From Blasia pusilla (Eukaryota > Marchantiophyta > Marchantiopsida > Blasiales), in NCBI GenBank assembly GCA_050084515.1, contig CM114271.1, forward strand, positions 28,954,001-29,018,000: a DNA stretch of 64,000 bases, given 5' to 3'. A model generated the notes under the pieces. That model saw only the letters and a program-made list of their open reading frames with translations. It made no database searches and was not told the DNA's origin. The position numbers and the translations under genes were made by a program. Shown here piece by piece: positions 23,801 to 35,211 of this stretch (position 1 is the first letter of the stretch; each line of letters begins with the position of its first letter).

Positions 23801-26800
23801 TAGCAAAGCATGTGGAGCTTTTAAATTGCACGATTGATACTTATTCCTAACGATACCTGGAAGTTTGTACGACCCTATGATATTCGTTTTGTATAGAACT
23901 TCCAGAAATGATGGTTCTTGTATCTTAGGATAATCCCGGTTTCTGCGCACTCTGCTTACGACAAGGCAGCCCACTACTTCAAGATCAAGTTACGACGTGC
24001 CCCCGTCAGGGAAGACTTGAGAGCGGATGTACAGGCCGTCAAGAAGCTCATAAACAGAAATACAATCATGGTGGGTTCCGTTGATTTTGAATGCTCTTTG
24101 GCCTAGTTTGCCGTCCTCTTTTATCCATGGATAATGGATTGTCTTCTGTTCTTCTTAGTTGCTGATACAGTCAACCAGCAGTCCATTACTTTTCTTTTCC
24201 TATTTTCTTCAATAGAGACTCATCAATAGCGCCCGATAGTTGTTTGTCGTGAACCGTACGTAGCGTTGGAAGTGGATCCATGAAGATCTGGAGACAAAGT
24301 TTATGATAGATTCCCACAGATTATCTCACAGACCTTGCTACTCAATTTTGACATGGCTTTGTCCGAAATAGCTGTTGAGTCGGAATCGATTGGAGAGCGC
24401 TCTTTAGTCTTTCAGTTTCGCTAGTTAAAAGTGTGGTGAATGTCTTGGCTTGGTTTGACTTTTCCCCAACGATGCTTAGATTAGATTGCGTGGGATCAAC
24501 AGGAATGCTTTCAGAAACTATTAAATTCTGCTGTCACATTTTGCAACTGAATTTATGTTAAAAGAGACTTCATGCAGTGATTCAACTTCCTGTACAGACT
24601 TTGGCTCTGCTTTCCGAAGGCTGCTGAATTCGTGGATGTTAGTCTTGCAGATTATTGGTTCAGCCCCAGGTTTTCCTCATGGTGTCATTGACCCTATCGA
24701 GGTAATGTCATAATCCTGACCTAAGGCCTTCACCTCTGATCCTCACGCTGTCAAGCTTTCAGAATTTAAATTTTTATGCAAAGTAATCGGTACCTTGAGG
24801 ATTGTTCAAACCTTCTTTGGTATTTTTGGAATCGCAGGAACTGGGAGCTTTGGCTCTGGACAGGCGCATCTGCTTCCATGTGGATCTATGTCTCGGGGGT
24901 TTTGTTCTGCCGTTTGCTCGCAAACTCGGGTATGTTAACCTGCCTTAAGCTGCTGTGTTGCGGCAAAAGGCATATTTGTTTCTATCCGTTTCTATCACCT
25001 CGAATAGTTCCTGAATATCGCCTCGTATGGTTCTAGATGTGCATGTTTGGATTCTGATCCAGGGTTAGAGTTCAGAAGATTTGCTCATTTTAATAACTAG
25101 GCAGCCCTAATTATGGTGGAATAGGTACAATTTGAGAAGGGGCTGGTAAAATTCGGAGCTTTAAACAAAACCGAAGGGATGTGCAATGACTTTTTTATCC
25201 GTTCTGACTTCCAAAAGAACACTCGTAATCCTCATAAGAAAGAACCATTCCAATCAGTTGTCGTAGACGTAGGATGTAAACCACCACTCTTGAGATTATT
25301 CTAGACAGGTGGTTCGCGCAATTTAAGATTACGGTTGCGTCCCAAAGTATTAGATTGCAACAGATGAATGTTCCATTCCCTTGCCGAGCTCTCGTTGTTT
25401 GGGATAAAGAATAGGAGTCGTCATGAATTCTAGGGTTGTCATGCTATGAAGTGCAGCGTCTCTAGTCGTATAATCAAGAGGTAAAATGAAAGATATTCAC
25501 CTTTTGAATAGCGAAATTTCAAAATCTTGTTCAGAAAGAGGTGTATCGTAGGTTGTCCTAAGTGGTATTCATTGTTCGAGATATACTATGTGCAGGTATG
25601 GCGTATCTGCCTTCGATTTCACCGTGCCTGGAGTGACTTCAATGTCCGTAGACGTGCACAAGTATGGCCTCGGACCCAAAGGAACAAGTGTCGTGCTTTA
25701 CAAGAATCATGAGATTCGTAAGGTGCTTTAATTCGTCTCATCCTTGCCTCACCGACAAGGACGCACAATAAGTGTTGCTGACAACTTCTTCATTGATTCA
25801 ACTGTCAGGCGTCCTCCAAAGCTAGCTAAAACATTGATTTCTCTATCTTTTGAATGTGTTTAGAGTGTTGCTTTTGAGCGCTATCTGTAGGTGCTAGTCA
25901 CAAGGTTTCGTGCGTCTTGCGATGGTAGAATTATTGCCCTGGTTTGACAGTGCGAGAGACTGGTACAGACAGAGAGAGAAAAAAGTGAAGATCTCGTATA
26001 TAGTGTGAGTGGCTACAAGACACGGTCTAAGTGCAGAGCTTCCATGTGCCAGCCGAAAATCTCTTTAGTAAATAATCTATCTAAGCTCAATTAGGGCCCC
26101 ATAAAGCATTACTTATCAGTCCAGCAGCTTTGGGCTCTGAATATGGACTGCTGAACTTGACTAACAGCTCTGATGATACTAGTTGAGCAACTTTGGCGTG
26201 GATATTTACTTTTTTTGCCATAGAGTTCTCACAAGTAAACAGATTGCGATTGAGGTCTATACAGAGAAAATAAATGAACTTATTTATTGCCCACAGTGAC
26301 CCAAGAAAGAGACACATACAGAGAGCGAGGTGGTCTTTATAATGCAGTCCTATGTTACGAGGGACACTTGAGACGTAAATCTGACTCATCTGTGACTTTG
26401 TCCCTGGATGTCGTTTGCTGTCTTGGCTTTGAACAGCATCAATTTGTTGCCGGTGAGTAGTCTGGATTTATATACACTGCAAAGAAGATTGAGACTCAAT
26501 ATTTCTTGCTTACACATCTGTTATTTTGCTGAATCTAGCGACCTTTTTCAATTTTGCGTCGAGAATCGTCCAGGTCGTCCACTCGTGGTCTGTACTTCCC
26601 ATGTCCGAAACTCACGTAAAGTTCCTAGGTAAGATATGTAGATGCGTAACGTGATCTAGCGTATCATGGAACTCCATGCAGTTACGGGAAGCTGGTCTGC
26701 TCTTACTTGAGGGCCCTCAGTCTATGCCATGACTCTATCTCAATGCCCAACATAGCCCACCTTTGTGTGAATTCATCTAGCCATAAGCTCAGTGTCAAGA

Positions 26801-28259
26801 AATTTTTTCTATCTATAGATTGAGAACTATTGCATGTGATAACTTTAATATGACACCTTCCGTAACTGAGACATGCGTCTGTGTAATGACAGTGACGGAC
26901 TGGTCCGGTGGTCTATACATCTCTCCGTCTATGGCAGGGAGCAGATCTGGTGCTCTTATAGCTGGAGCCTGGGCGGCCATGATGGCTGTCGGTGAAGAAG
27001 GTAGCTAGTTAGCTCTCTACATCGCTGCAAATTTGGGATTGAACGGCTTGTCATTCTGGCAGCAACTACAGGTTGCCTCGCATCTGCAGCCATATAAGGA
27101 CCTTTCTGTTCCATGCTTCAATGAGGAGAGGTTCATGGCAAATTTGTGCCGAGTTTCATGTATTTGCATATTTGACCAAAGTCGTGTGCTTCCATCTTTA
27201 TTAATATCTTTGACCTCTTTTGCTGTAGGTTACTTGGAGTGTGTCAGGAAAGTCATGGATACATCACAAAAGATTCAGAAAGGGTATTCGCGACTCATTA
27301 ACATTTTGCGCTTTTTGAACTGCTGTAGTCTTCCGTAAGGCAAGTGAATCTTCTAGACTGTGAAGCTGACAATGAGAGAAATATGATTAGATTTCGAAGG
27401 TGAAAAAGTAGGTGAATTTTATTCACTCTTTATCTAAAAAAAAACGCTTGAGATGTTTCTGAGTCTTGAATTCCCCATGGCTATGTGTTCTGCAGGATCA
27501 GTGTTATTCCAGGACTCTATGTCTTAGGAAAGCCAGACATGACAGTAGTGGCTTTCGGGTCAAATGAGTTTGATATCTACAAAGTGAACGATGTCATGGC
27601 GTCGAGAGGTTGGAGTCTCAATGCATTACAGAGACCAGCCAGGTGTGAAACTTTTAAATGATCTCTTGTCTGTCCTGTCGACTAGAGGATGTTGAACTGT
27701 CCGTGGGTTTTACTAGCCTCGCCCATCGTTCCCTCTAGGAAAGTAGATTGGGCTCCAAACGCTTGGTGAATAGTCTCTTTTGGAACGACACCATGGCTTG
27801 TTGCCCCCTTGATTCAATTTGTACCAACTTACATCCATGCTGCAGCGTACAAAATTTTGGTGGGTGCTGACTAACCAGAGCCTATTTTACTTCTGCAGTG
27901 TACACATCTGCGTAACCCTGCAGCACGTAGATGTGGTGGATAAATTCTTGGAAGACCTCACAGAATCGGTCACCCTTGTAAGTTCTCTCAAAATCGGTTA
28001 CTCCTTGGATGGCCATAGTTTACGTGTCGGATGGATTAATGGAGACTTTCTCATTGTTAAAGTTTTGCACAAGGTATGTATCCGCCCTTCATGGTAGGAT
28101 GGAGACTAATTATCCCAAAATTGCTATCCGGAGCAGGTTGTGGAGAATCCGGGGAAATTTGAAGATGGCATGGCACCAATTTATGGAGCAGCTGCAAAGA
28201 TGCCTGACAGAGGAACTGTAGGCGACATCCTGATAGCCTACATGGATAGTACTTGCTAG
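20805..28259 (+). CDS. DPL1: Sphingosine-1-phosphate lyase (15 exons)
   Basis: PLP-dependent ER-membrane enzyme that cleaves long-chain base phosphates to a fatty aldehyde and phosphoethanolamine, the exit step of sphingolipid breakdown. Exons by splice signals and phase: 20805-21037 (3' end uncertain), 21652-21697, 22258-22409, 22818-22877, 22998-23222, 23929-24070, 24651-24701, 24838-24929, 25596-25722, 26437-26452 (16 nt), 26893-27000, 27229-27283, 27496-27642, 27899-27977, 28137-28259 (TAG). This model gives 551 aa, against 544 in Arabidopsis. Exon 1 encodes FEPIVAV and a membrane helix. Family blocks follow: [65 protein letters not shown] and the PLP lysine in SVDVHKYG (exon 9), then [15 protein letters not shown]. 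Exon 1 has an apparent frameshift near 21035 that may remove about 14 residues. An alternative start is ATG 20844. Confidence 0.9.
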
Positions 28260-28989
28260 TTGTATCTGTAGTCATTGACGGAGTCATCAGAGCTTGATGC
28301 TTTTGAATGATAGGTTTGTATGCATTCTTATGGTCATCATCTTCGTAAATAACCTTCACGAGCGAGTGTCTGGCCCAAACTGCGGAAATCTTTCATTTGG
28401 GCAGAGTGTTCTTCAAAGTTCACATCTACTTCACGACAATGTCGAAGAAGTTGTAGAATCTCAAAATACCCCTGATGGAAATGATTCGGTGAAGGTTCGT
28501 TGAAGTTGCCACAATTTGTTTCTTTCATAAGGACTCATTGGCTACTCCATATCACCTTCGCCCGCCCTAGGCACCCCGTCGTGCCTTCCGACTGCCCATA
28601 CGACAAGTTACGTTTTGCAGTGAAGGCAGTCGTCTCAGGATTGGTTTGAGCAGCCCTATCAACCGATTCGTCGGAAATCTGGCCTTGGCCTAAATCGTGG
28701 TGGAATGACACCCTTGTCACATGTCACCACTAACCTTGGTGACTAGCACCCAATCATGCTGTACCGTTGCAATAGTTGAAATTCAAACTATTGTCATCCC
28801 TAAGCAGTTCACAATTGAAGATGATCTTCCTCAATTAAATTATCAACGCCTTTCTTTCCCCCGCTATCTTCCCTCCCTATTGCTAACTGTTGTTCCCAAG
28901 CCTATGACACAAACTTTAGATTATCTTAAAAACAAACCTCAAGAGCACAAAGAAAGGTAACACTCCAAGAGAAATATAAATTTTAATAG
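28260..28989. other. 3' flank of the S1P lyase gene
   Basis: Probably 3' UTR followed by intergenic DNA. Open frames here (for example 28294-28503) are short and match no known family. No polyadenylation signal stands out enough to call. Confidence 0.4.
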
Positions 28990-29650
28990 AAATGGGATTT
29001 GAAAATTGGGCATAAAGAAAATGTTTCACATGTTATGAGTAATTAATCGCTTTCTTCCAAGGGTCATACACTAGTTTTTCAAATTCTTTTTTTATCCATA
29101 GAAGGTCATGACGGTGAACCTCGTAGGGCCCTTTACCTGGCTTATGAGCGTTGTTGTACTTGTCCGATTAATATCCTTTTTCTACAAATTGCAAGACTCA
29201 CCATCTACAATCAAGAGCACCTTATCTATATTATTATGGTAGAGTGTCTTTTCGATTTGCAAACACCTCTTTGCTTGACACATGGCAATTAGGCAGCAAG
29301 AAAATGTTTCATATGTTTTTGGCAGCAACAAAAAAATTGAATTTATCTTATAGCATCATTAATCTCTTCCCTTCACAGGTTATACACTAGCTCTTCACAC
29401 ACTTTTTTATTTCCCGTGCATCGCATAATCACCTTATCTATATTATTATGGGAGAGTGTCTTCTTGATTTGCAAACACCTCTTTGCTTGATACGTGGCGA
29501 TTGGGTTGCAAGAAAATATTTCATATTTTATGGGTAATAAAAAAAAATTGAATTTATGTGCAACATCATTAATCTTTTCCCTTCACGGACTATACACTAA
29601 CTCTTCAAACACTTATTAATTTCTCATGCATCGCACGGGCACCTTACTAG
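28990..29650 (+). mobile_element. Helitron-like short repeats, two in tandem plus a degenerate third
   Basis: Two units of about 210 bp start TCTATATTATTATGG at 29225 and 29437 and share TTTGCAAACACCTCTTTGCTTG, GCAAGAAAATRTTTCATAT, CATCATTAATCT and TATACACTA blocks. Unit two ends GCATCGCACGGGCACCTTACTAG at 29650, followed by T. A 5' TC, a 3' CTAG, a GC-rich CGTGCATCGCACGGG-like segment just before the end and an A/T insertion context are classic plant Helitron features. A third, eroded partial unit is at about 28990-29080 (AAGAAAATGTTTCACATG ... TCATACACTAG). All are non-autonomous. Confidence 0.65.
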
Positions 29651-30635
29651 TATTTGATGGTAAACACATCAGGATACAAAGGAGGTGGGGCATAGAGAGC
29701 CAAAACCGGCCTTGAAGAAAGAGAAGGGGCTCTTTCCCCCTATCGACCAAACTCACCAACAACAAAGACAATATCAACAATACCTAGAGAACTATGACTA
29801 CTACTAAGTGGGCCTCTAGCATAGGCGTCTCAAACCGCCGAAGCCTACCGCAAAAGCCCATTTGCCTAGGCACGCTGTAAAGCTACGGAGAGCCGTCGCC
29901 TATAATAAAGAATCAAGAAGGGAAAGAGATAAGTATCGCAAAAAGGAAATGTTAATTAATGCAAACCAACTCATCGTGTTATGTGACTAATAAATTTAAG
30001 AAGAATATTAGTGGTTTTTTGGATTGAAAGAATGAGAGGCCTTCAATCTCTTGATTAATTATATTAATGTTTATGCTTGTGCGTTGTTGTAATGCCATTG
30101 AAATGTTTTGCCAAAAATAAATGGTGACTACGAAGAGAAAAGAATTATGAGAAGAGGCAAGATGATGATTCTCAAGGGAGTGATGTGCAACTCTTTCAAA
30201 GAACGTATAAAGAAAATATATGTAAGTATTCAAACATTTCCATTGTAAAAGGAATAAATACATCAATTTTATTTCTCATTGCATAACTCAACTCTTTGAT
30301 TCTTGTAGGCACATTGAACGTAGAACTTTTAGTATGCGCAGTTCGACACATCGAGTGAGAACTTGTTGGATCAACAACCACCACATCATCCAAGGGACAA
30401 AAGTTACCTCAAGACATAACAAAATCAAGTCTTTGACTAGAAGTTGCCCATGTAACAGAAAGTAAGATATGCACATGCTCTTGCCCAACTATGTATCTTG
30501 CAATACGAGCCATTGATGCCACTTTATTTTTTATCACATCATGGTTAGCCGTTTGTTCTTCATCATGTGCATATCAGAGAATGTGGATACCCTTTGCGTC
30601 AATGGGCTTCTCACACACATGATTCAACTTGCATT
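29651..30635. other. Non-coding, no gene recognised
   Basis: Frames on the minus strand at 29979-30488 are short and overlapping, with no recognisable domain. Probably repeat-derived. Confidence 0.35.
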
Positions 30636-31515
30636 AGTGATATGGATCACAAGAAGACGACTAATGATGGGGTCACATGAATATTTAACATTTTTGCTCT
30701 TAGGATCCTAGAGATGTATGTCATGGTAGGTAGGGATAGATGGCTATTTGGAATTATAGGGATCTAACCACCAACTATGGAAGCAATTGGAGATGTTTCG
30801 GTATACCATCATTTGTGTGTTTAGATGTCATGAGTGAGTATGGTAACTTGAATTTATGTGTTTGGTGATGGCGATGAAGTTGTATAGCGATAAGTGTATG
30901 CACAACAATTTTCACGTCCTTTATAGGAAATTTACGAGTATTTGTAGGTTGTCTTCAAGATGGTTGGATGATGGTCTATTGAGGACTAGGGTACCTTCAG
31001 AGAATAGGTTTCCCTTTCTTTTGGCTCCTTTGGAACCATATTGAAAATTTTGTTATTTCGAGTAAGTTTCTATTGTAAGTATCTTTCACTTTTTCATTTC
31101 AAGAAGTGGCTCTTGATCCACTATTGCAAGTTAAGAACCAAGGAGGTGACTTTTGTGCACATGTCATCAAGATCCAAGGAGAGAGCTTTGGGGAGAGGGA
31201 AGGGGTATACCCAATGAGAGCTCATTCCCTCTCTGTTGAAACTCCTTTTATAAGGCAACGGTCCGCCAACGGAGCTATAATCTTCCTTGACTTGTGAGTA
31301 ACACTAGCCTTTCACTAGGAGAGTGGGTTTGGTTTGAGATGAAAGAAACATGGTGTGTGCGTGAGAGATTCGATGTGACTTGATTTATTGGAGATATTTC
31401 ACTACATCATCCTCTATGAGTTTAGATTCCATGAGTGAATATGATATCTTGTTTTTATATGTTTATGTTTGGTAATAGCAATGTATGGAGTGTAACGATG
31501 TGTATATGCATGATG
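30636..31515 (+). mobile_element. Fragment F: 3' UTR and 3' LTR of the DNMT element
   Basis: It matches copy B 52235-53130: GATATGGATCACAAGAAGACGACTAATGATGGGG, then GAGATGTATGTCATGGTAGGTAGGGATAGATGG, then the ~125-bp repeat R (30787-30909), then an LTR starting TTTCACGTCC at 30910 and ending in a second R (31388-31515). The arrangement R-LTR core-R is the same as in copy B. No coding part of the element is attached on the left. It is strongly diverged. Confidence 0.75.
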
Positions 31516-31984
31516 CCTCAACGAGTGGCATGTCCTCTTCTATCGTAAAAATACTCCATTCCTCGATGCTCATGTGGAACCATGATCAAGCTAATACGAT
31601 GTGGCCACAAGCTCCACATAGCATCATAGCAGCAATCGGTAATGTGTTATGGCAACAAAGGTCACGACATGATACTTGATCAACAAGAGCAACTACCAAT
31701 CAATATGCATATCTAAGAAATAATCGGAACTCAACCATATCATTCAATTGCTCCCTAATATAATTGGGCACCCGACATGCCATTGGAAAGAGAAAATGTT
31801 CAATCACGACACAAAAAAGGGACAAAAAGCCATAAACAAAGAAATATATGGTGCGGATTGATCAAACAATGGAGAAAAAAACTTGGCAATGTAATCTACA
31901 TGTTAGTGGTCGGAAGACACATACGGTTTATGCAATCAAGCCAATTAAGATCTAACTTAAATTTCACCCCTAACCTTGGATCCA
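31516..31984. other. Spacer, no gene recognised
   Basis: Short stretch between fragment F and element D. The open frames (31485-31679, 31777-31989) have no recognisable features. Confidence 0.35.
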
Positions 31985-32976
31985 ATTGACTCCCCTTCCC
32001 CGACTCAAAAGAAGACTTTAGCATGCTCATGCTAGGATGGTTGCGCTTTGGAGAGGTCTCTTGGAAGAGTCCAAGAGACGAAACGCGTGAATAGAGTTTG
32101 TGCATTTCATGCGTTTATGATCGTGACAAGAAACCTTGACCAAATGTGAAACAAGACTTGAGATGAGTTGAGTCTAGGAAGGTTGGTTGCCAAAGAGGTG
32201 AGAACCAGATTTGGAACGCGACTAGCGTTTGGGGTTCTGACTGTATTTTGGACCATAACGTTTAGTCCTGAGATGAGTTTGGGACAAATAAGGTGGCATT
32301 GGAAAGCTTATGAAAATTCGGTTTCAATGCAGTAGAGATCTTAGAAAATGCACAAGAAAAGGCTGAGATATTTTCCGAAAATGACTATATGGGGAGTTGG
32401 GTTGAGAGCCAAAATGAGGGGGCCGACTGTCTTTTCCCCAAAGTTAGGGGGAGGGCAGATATTCCCAAAAGTAATAGTAAGGGGGAGTGTCTCCAAGGAT
32501 TCTTGGGATCCAAACCCCACTTTGGGCACCAAAGGGCGGCTCAAGGGCATAGGATGGAACGGGAGTTTGGCGTTGGGACTCAAAACCCAAACCTGATCCA
32601 AGGGAGTGGATTTCAGAAGCCACACTTGGATTCCAACTCGCAACTGATTTTAGTGAGTCTTGGTTAGGGACTCATTATAAGTCCATTGGATAGTTGGGAC
32701 CGCCAAGTGTGCAAACACCATTTGAGGTTCCTGAATCGACGAGAAAGTTTGTCCCAAATCTTGAGAAACTTGTCTGTGTTGTAAAGCGAGAAATTAGGAA
32801 GGTTGAGCTTGATGAGAAGCTGAGTCGAGAACTCATTGAGTTAGAGCACTGATTGACCCAAAACCGACTAATGTGAGTGTGTGTTTGGGTGCAGATTAGC
32901 ATTGAAAGCATGTCCTACTAAACGCACATTTCTACAACACTAAAGATTTACGTTCAAGGAGAGTAGGCGTACGACA
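31985..32976 (+). repeat. 5' LTR of element D
   Basis: It aligns with the solo LTRs from about 31985 (TTTGCGCTTTGGAGAGG-type block at 32040) to the end GTAGGCGTACGACA at 32976. The first ~50-60 bp of the family LTR are not recognisable, so the left limit is approximate. Confidence 0.8.
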
Positions 32977-32978
32977 CG

Positions 32979-32990
32979 TGGTATCAGAGC
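32979..32990 (+). promoter_or_regulatory. Primer binding site (initiator Met tRNA)
   Basis: TGGTATCAGAGC, complementary to the 3' end of plant initiator-methionine tRNA, lies two bases after the LTR end. This is the standard minus-strand primer site of plant LTR retrotransposons. Confidence 0.93.
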
Positions 32991-33193
32991 TTATCCTTGG
33001 TGAGCATGAACTTGGGGTCGTGGGAGATCTAGATGTTTGAGAAGAACTCAGGGTAACAAGGAAACCTCAATGCTCAGGGAGAAACACAAGAGACAAGGAG
33101 AAGATCTGAGAAGGCGAGGACTCAAGAATGGCAACCAAGGGTGAATAACCAAGGAAACCGCGTGTCAATCTAAAAAATCCGAGAGACGAACCA

Positions 33194-34186
33194 ATGACTG
33201 ACCGTGAGCCATATGAGGAGATAACGACTCCCAAAGCAACGAGCCCCAGACATGAGGATGTCCTAGACTCAAATCTTTCCGCGTGGCCTTCGCCTCCAAA
33301 CTCAAGCTGCCCATTCCTCTTTGTCCAGATGATGGACTTGATGATTGAGCAGATGACCCAACAGAGCAAGCAAATTGTTGAGCTTGAGTCAAACAGAGCT
33401 TCTAGTTCCGGCAAAAAGCTTTGTAAGACGAATTTTCTGACGCCATTCACAAGAATGGGACGGTCTTGGAAAGTGAACGAGTTGATGACGGAGATGGCAC
33501 TTAACTTCTAGGCGCAAAGGGAGGAGGAGCATAACAAGATGACTATAGTGGTCACATTCCTAAAGGATCACGCATTCCATTGATGGACAACTCATCGCAA
33601 AGAACATCTAGGCCGTGGAATTGCTCTGAGTTGGGAAGAGTTCAAGGTGTTGATTGGCGACTGATTCACTCCGGAGTACCAAGAGTTTCGCGATGGTGTG
33701 GAGTTCGTACGGTTACAGCAAAATGGGTCCTTTAGTGCTTATGTGCGAGAGTTCATTGCAAGAATGAACTCGATCCCAAAGACGGATGAATTTGCAAAGA
33801 AGGTGATCTTCTTAAGTGGACGTAAGCCGAGCGCAGAAAAGGCCCTCTTCCGGATGCCAGAGCTATCGAAGACCTGCGAGGAACTTTTGAAGTTGGCGGA
33901 TCAGATAGGAGACAATTAGGTCCAAGTCCAAAGACCCTCCGAGCATAAAAAGGTTTTCAAAGTTACCAGAAAACAAGGGGGTGTCCTAGAGGGTTTGGAG
34001 TGGGAGGGGGAATGTGACCAAGAAGAGTCTCCTACCCCGGCAGTAAAACAAGTGGAACCCAATGCATTGCCAAATGGGGCTCAAAATTCTAAGTTAGAGA
34101 ACGCCGAAGTGATTTGCTACAATTGTGGTGAATCGGGGCACCTGGCCAAGAGGTGTCTGAAGCCTAAGGTCAATAATGGAGTATGA
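33194..34186 (+). pseudogene. gag of element D with zinc knuckle
   Basis: One reading frame from ATG 33194 to 34186 broken by about four in-frame stops (near 33509, 33582, 33661 and 33917). The middle holds the retrotransposon gag core (DGVEFVRLQQNGSFSAYVRE, about 33690-33745), and the C-terminus has a canonical zinc knuckle CYNCGESGHLAKRC (CX2CX4HX4C, about 34118-34159). It sits 200 bp after the primer site, as expected. Confidence 0.88.
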
Positions 34187-34340
34187 CTACTTTTGTTGTT
34201 AAGCTACTATTGGCGGGAGGTCAAGAAATGTCCCTTCAAATTACCAAGAGGGCGCCAATCTGTTGTACCTTAGATCCTAGTCGCGATCAAGAATCTAGGA
34301 TCTAGGATCTAAGGTACAAGAGATTGTACGGCTTGTAGTC

Positions 34341-34544
34341 GTGATGTTGCTTGTTGATACAGGTGCTTCGCACTCCTTTCTGAGTTTGAGATTCGTGAAG
34401 AAGTTGGGTTTGTCAACCTCTAAGGCAAACAAGTTGTTCGGGTATGCTTTTCTGGAAGCAAGTCTCATCAGATTTCAAAGTGGATCTGGTGCTAACCTTT
34501 GGATACGGAGTATCGGAGTAAAAGGAGAATTTTGTTCTATGTGA
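34341..34544 (+). pseudogene. Aspartic protease of element D
   Basis: LLVDTGASHSFLS at about 34347-34385 is the D-T/S-G active-site loop of retropepsins, followed by a hydrophobic FVKKLGL segment. The downstream part of the domain is out of frame. Confidence 0.8.
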
Positions 34545-34679
34545 TATAGACAAGATCAAAGGAGTCTAGAGGAACATGTTGAGAGCGGCGTATGAGGTGG
34601 AGCTAAGGCGAAGACCATTGAGGTTGAGCGTCTTCGTAAAAGGAAAACGGTTGCAGGTGAAGTTGGTTCGTAAGGTTCC

Positions 34680-35211
34680 TATGAAGAAGGAGTTTATGAA
34701 TTCCATCTTTCATACGGAGACAGATGAAAAGATGTTCATCTAAAAGGATGATGTACTTATCTATTCTAAGTCACTAGAGGGACACTCGATACTTAAAGGC
34801 GGTGTTGTGGTAACTTTGGGAGCTTGCGTTGAAGCGACCATAGTTGAGAAACCGTTCAAGGTGCCCAGATGTTAGGGACTAGAAAATTGCATGAATGTTG
34901 GTGCAAAAAGGGAGACTTGTAGCATACGAGAGCAAGAAGCTTAGCGACACCGAAAGAAGATGGCCCGCTCATAAGAAAGAGATTTTCAAGTGAAGTGATG
35001 TCACTATTTGGGACTTCACAAGACTCAAGTATTCACCGATAATATTTTTCTCAAGTATTTTGAGACCCAAAATCACGTGACACCGAAGCAACTCCGATGG
35101 CATGATACCTTAACGTTGATGAATGTTGAGCTAATTCACGAGCCATGGAAGGATAATGTCATTCCAGATGCGTTGAGTCATAAGGATGAGCATATGCCAT
35201 CGACGACATAA
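34680..35211 (+). pseudogene. RT and RNase H remnant of element D
   Basis: A shortened RT keeps the catalytic neighbourhood as DDVLIYSKSLEGHS (about 34748-34790) with a stop before it. The N-terminal two-thirds of RT are missing. RNase H keeps QVFTDNIFLKYFETQ (about 35020-35065), KQLRWHDTL and IPDALSHK. A large internal deletion is needed to bring protease this close to the YIDD-equivalent box. Confidence 0.8.

Larger units (their letters stand above)
31985..35211 (+). mobile_element. Element D: Ty3/gypsy retrotransposon, truncated
   Basis: A 5' LTR of the same family as the solo LTRs at 11493 and 17296 is followed by an initiator-Met tRNA primer site, gag with a zinc knuckle, protease, a shrunken RT and the end of RNase H. 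It then stops; there is no integrase and no 3' LTR. RT before any integrase and the RNase H wording identify Ty3/gypsy. It tells us what kind of element made the solo LTRs. Confidence 0.88.
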
